Positions 63,571-64,000 of a stretch of DNA of 64,000 bases are shown here, in pieces. This stretch comes from an uncultured Actinomycetes bacterium. GTDB taxonomy: Bacteria > Actinomycetota > Actinomycetes > Nanopelagicales > Nanopelagicaceae. Position 1 is the stretch's first letter, and every line of letters begins with the position of its first letter. The notes beneath the pieces were generated by a model. That model made no database searches and had not been told where the DNA came from. It saw only the letters and a program-made list of their open reading frames with translations. The position numbers were made by a program, and so were the translations under genes. The stretch is taken from NCBI GenBank assembly GCA_903838295.1, contig CAILXX010000001.1, forward strand, positions 124,001-188,000. Direction: 5' to 3'.

Positions 63571-64000
63571 ATGACACTTTCACTGGAGCAACTCAAGGCT
63601 GACGTTGCCAGCGGCAAGATCGACACTGTTGTGGTGGGAGCTACGGATATGCAGGGCCGCCTTCAAGGCAAACGAATTCACGCCCCCTTTTTTATCCAAG
63701 ACACAATCAAAAATGGCACCGAAGGGTGCAACTACCTTCTAGCCGTCGATATCGACATGAACACGGTGCAAGGCTATGACGTCTCTTCGTGGGAGACCGG
63801 ATACGCCGACATGGGTATGTCCCCTGACTTTGATACTTTGCGATACCTTCCATGGCACGAAGGTACAGCGATGGTTATCGCAGATTTCGTCGACCACCAC
63901 AAAGATGGGATTTCTGTTTCGCCTCGAACAATCTTAAAAAATCAACTCGCTCGACTTGATAAAGCCGGAATGATGGCTCTATCTGGCACAGAACTCGAAT
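63571..64000 (+). CDS. Glutamine synthetase family protein, N-terminal part (cut by window edge)
   Basis: Open frame from ATG 63571 to the end, 143 codons seen, starting MTLSLEQLKADVASGKIDTV. The segment VVGATDMQGRLQGKRIHAPFF and the following acidic region match the N-terminal beta-grasp domain of GS-like enzymes, which differ from GlnA in acting on amines such as polyamines or ethanolamine. The catalytic half is outside the window, so the substrate is open. The permease gene on the opposite strand fits an amine-assimilation locus. Confidence 0.82.
   Translation, partial: MTLSLEQLKADVASGKIDTVVVGATDMQGRLQGKRIHAPFFIQDTIKNGTEGCNYLLAVDIDMNTVQGYDVSSWETGYADMGMSPDFDTLRYLPWHEGTAMVIADFVDHHKDGISVSPRTILKNQLARLDKAGMMALSGTELE

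Overview
The window looks like a chromosome segment of an actinomycete (phylum Actinomycetota) with unusually moderate G+C; by eye it is close to half, not computed. The evidence is gene order and actinobacterial-only families: sucB / TIGR01777 / lipB / lipA / DUF4191 / RDD / glnA; PadR next to inositol-3-phosphate synthase; fadD next to a PimB-like glycosyltransferase; DUF3000 next to RNase D; dut / DUF3159 / TrkA pair; DUF3093; DUF4193; and the long block recG-rsmD-coaD-SepIVA-DUF177-rpmF-rnc-smc-ftsY-amt-glnB-glnD-ffh-rpsP-KH-rimM-trmD. Very short intergenic gaps, convergent genes that overlap and reduced versions of known clusters suggest a streamlined genome, for example a planktonic freshwater lineage such as Nanopelagicales. 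That placement is inference. No gene-free stretch reaches 300 bases; the longest gap (14289-14530) holds promoters and a palindrome. I saw no tRNA, rRNA, CRISPR array, insertion sequence or prophage.

Layout. 1-7.7 kb: end of sucB, lipoate synthesis and attachment (lipB, lipA), a lysophosphatidate-type acyltransferase, membrane proteins and glutamine synthetase glnA. 7.7-17.3 kb: a more accessory stretch with a Gfo/Idh oxidoreductase, a PLP decarboxylase, an agmatinase-family hydrolase, an ABC-F protein, a class III aminotransferase, a DHA2 exporter and a Ni/Co transporter. 17.3-30.1 kb: inositol phosphate synthase with its PadR regulator, LysE exporter, RecB/Cas4-type nuclease, acyltransferase, membrane-tailed hydrolase, ROK glucokinase, a fadD/histidine kinase/response regulator operon, PimB-like mannosyltransferase, RibD-like reductase, DUF3000 and RNase D. 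30.1-41.2 kb: FTR1 iron permease, dxs, aconitase, a TRAM RNA methyltransferase, two TrkA proteins, dut, small DUF proteins and an acyl-ACP desaturase. 41.2-58.8 kb (nearly all minus strand): translation, SRP, nitrogen control, chromosome and cell-division genes. 58.8-64 kb: L28, GDPD, thiL, a lone RAM domain, a GATase, an APC permease and the start of a second, divergent glutamine synthetase-like gene.

How the parts fit. Nitrogen is a recurring theme: GlnA, the Amt/GlnB/GlnD sensor set with intact modification tyrosines, amino-acid and amine enzymes, and a GS-like enzyme beside an amino-acid permease. Lipid synthesis is another: Ino1 makes the inositol phosphate for phosphatidylinositol, the PimB-like enzyme would mannosylate it, and two PlsC acyltransferases, FadD and a desaturase supply acyl chains.

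The strongest unexplained signal is regulatory. At least 18 start codons are preceded, exactly six bases upstream, by a TAnnnT -10 hexamer, which places the transcription start on the start codon. Leaderless mRNAs therefore seem to be a main mode of expression here, and five of these promoters use the identical hexamer TAGGCT. Two further sites look like real operators or RNA switches: a perfect 28-bp palindrome over the -35 of the FTR1 gene, and a perfect 12-bp inverted repeat that contains the Shine-Dalgarno of the Ni/Co transporter gene.
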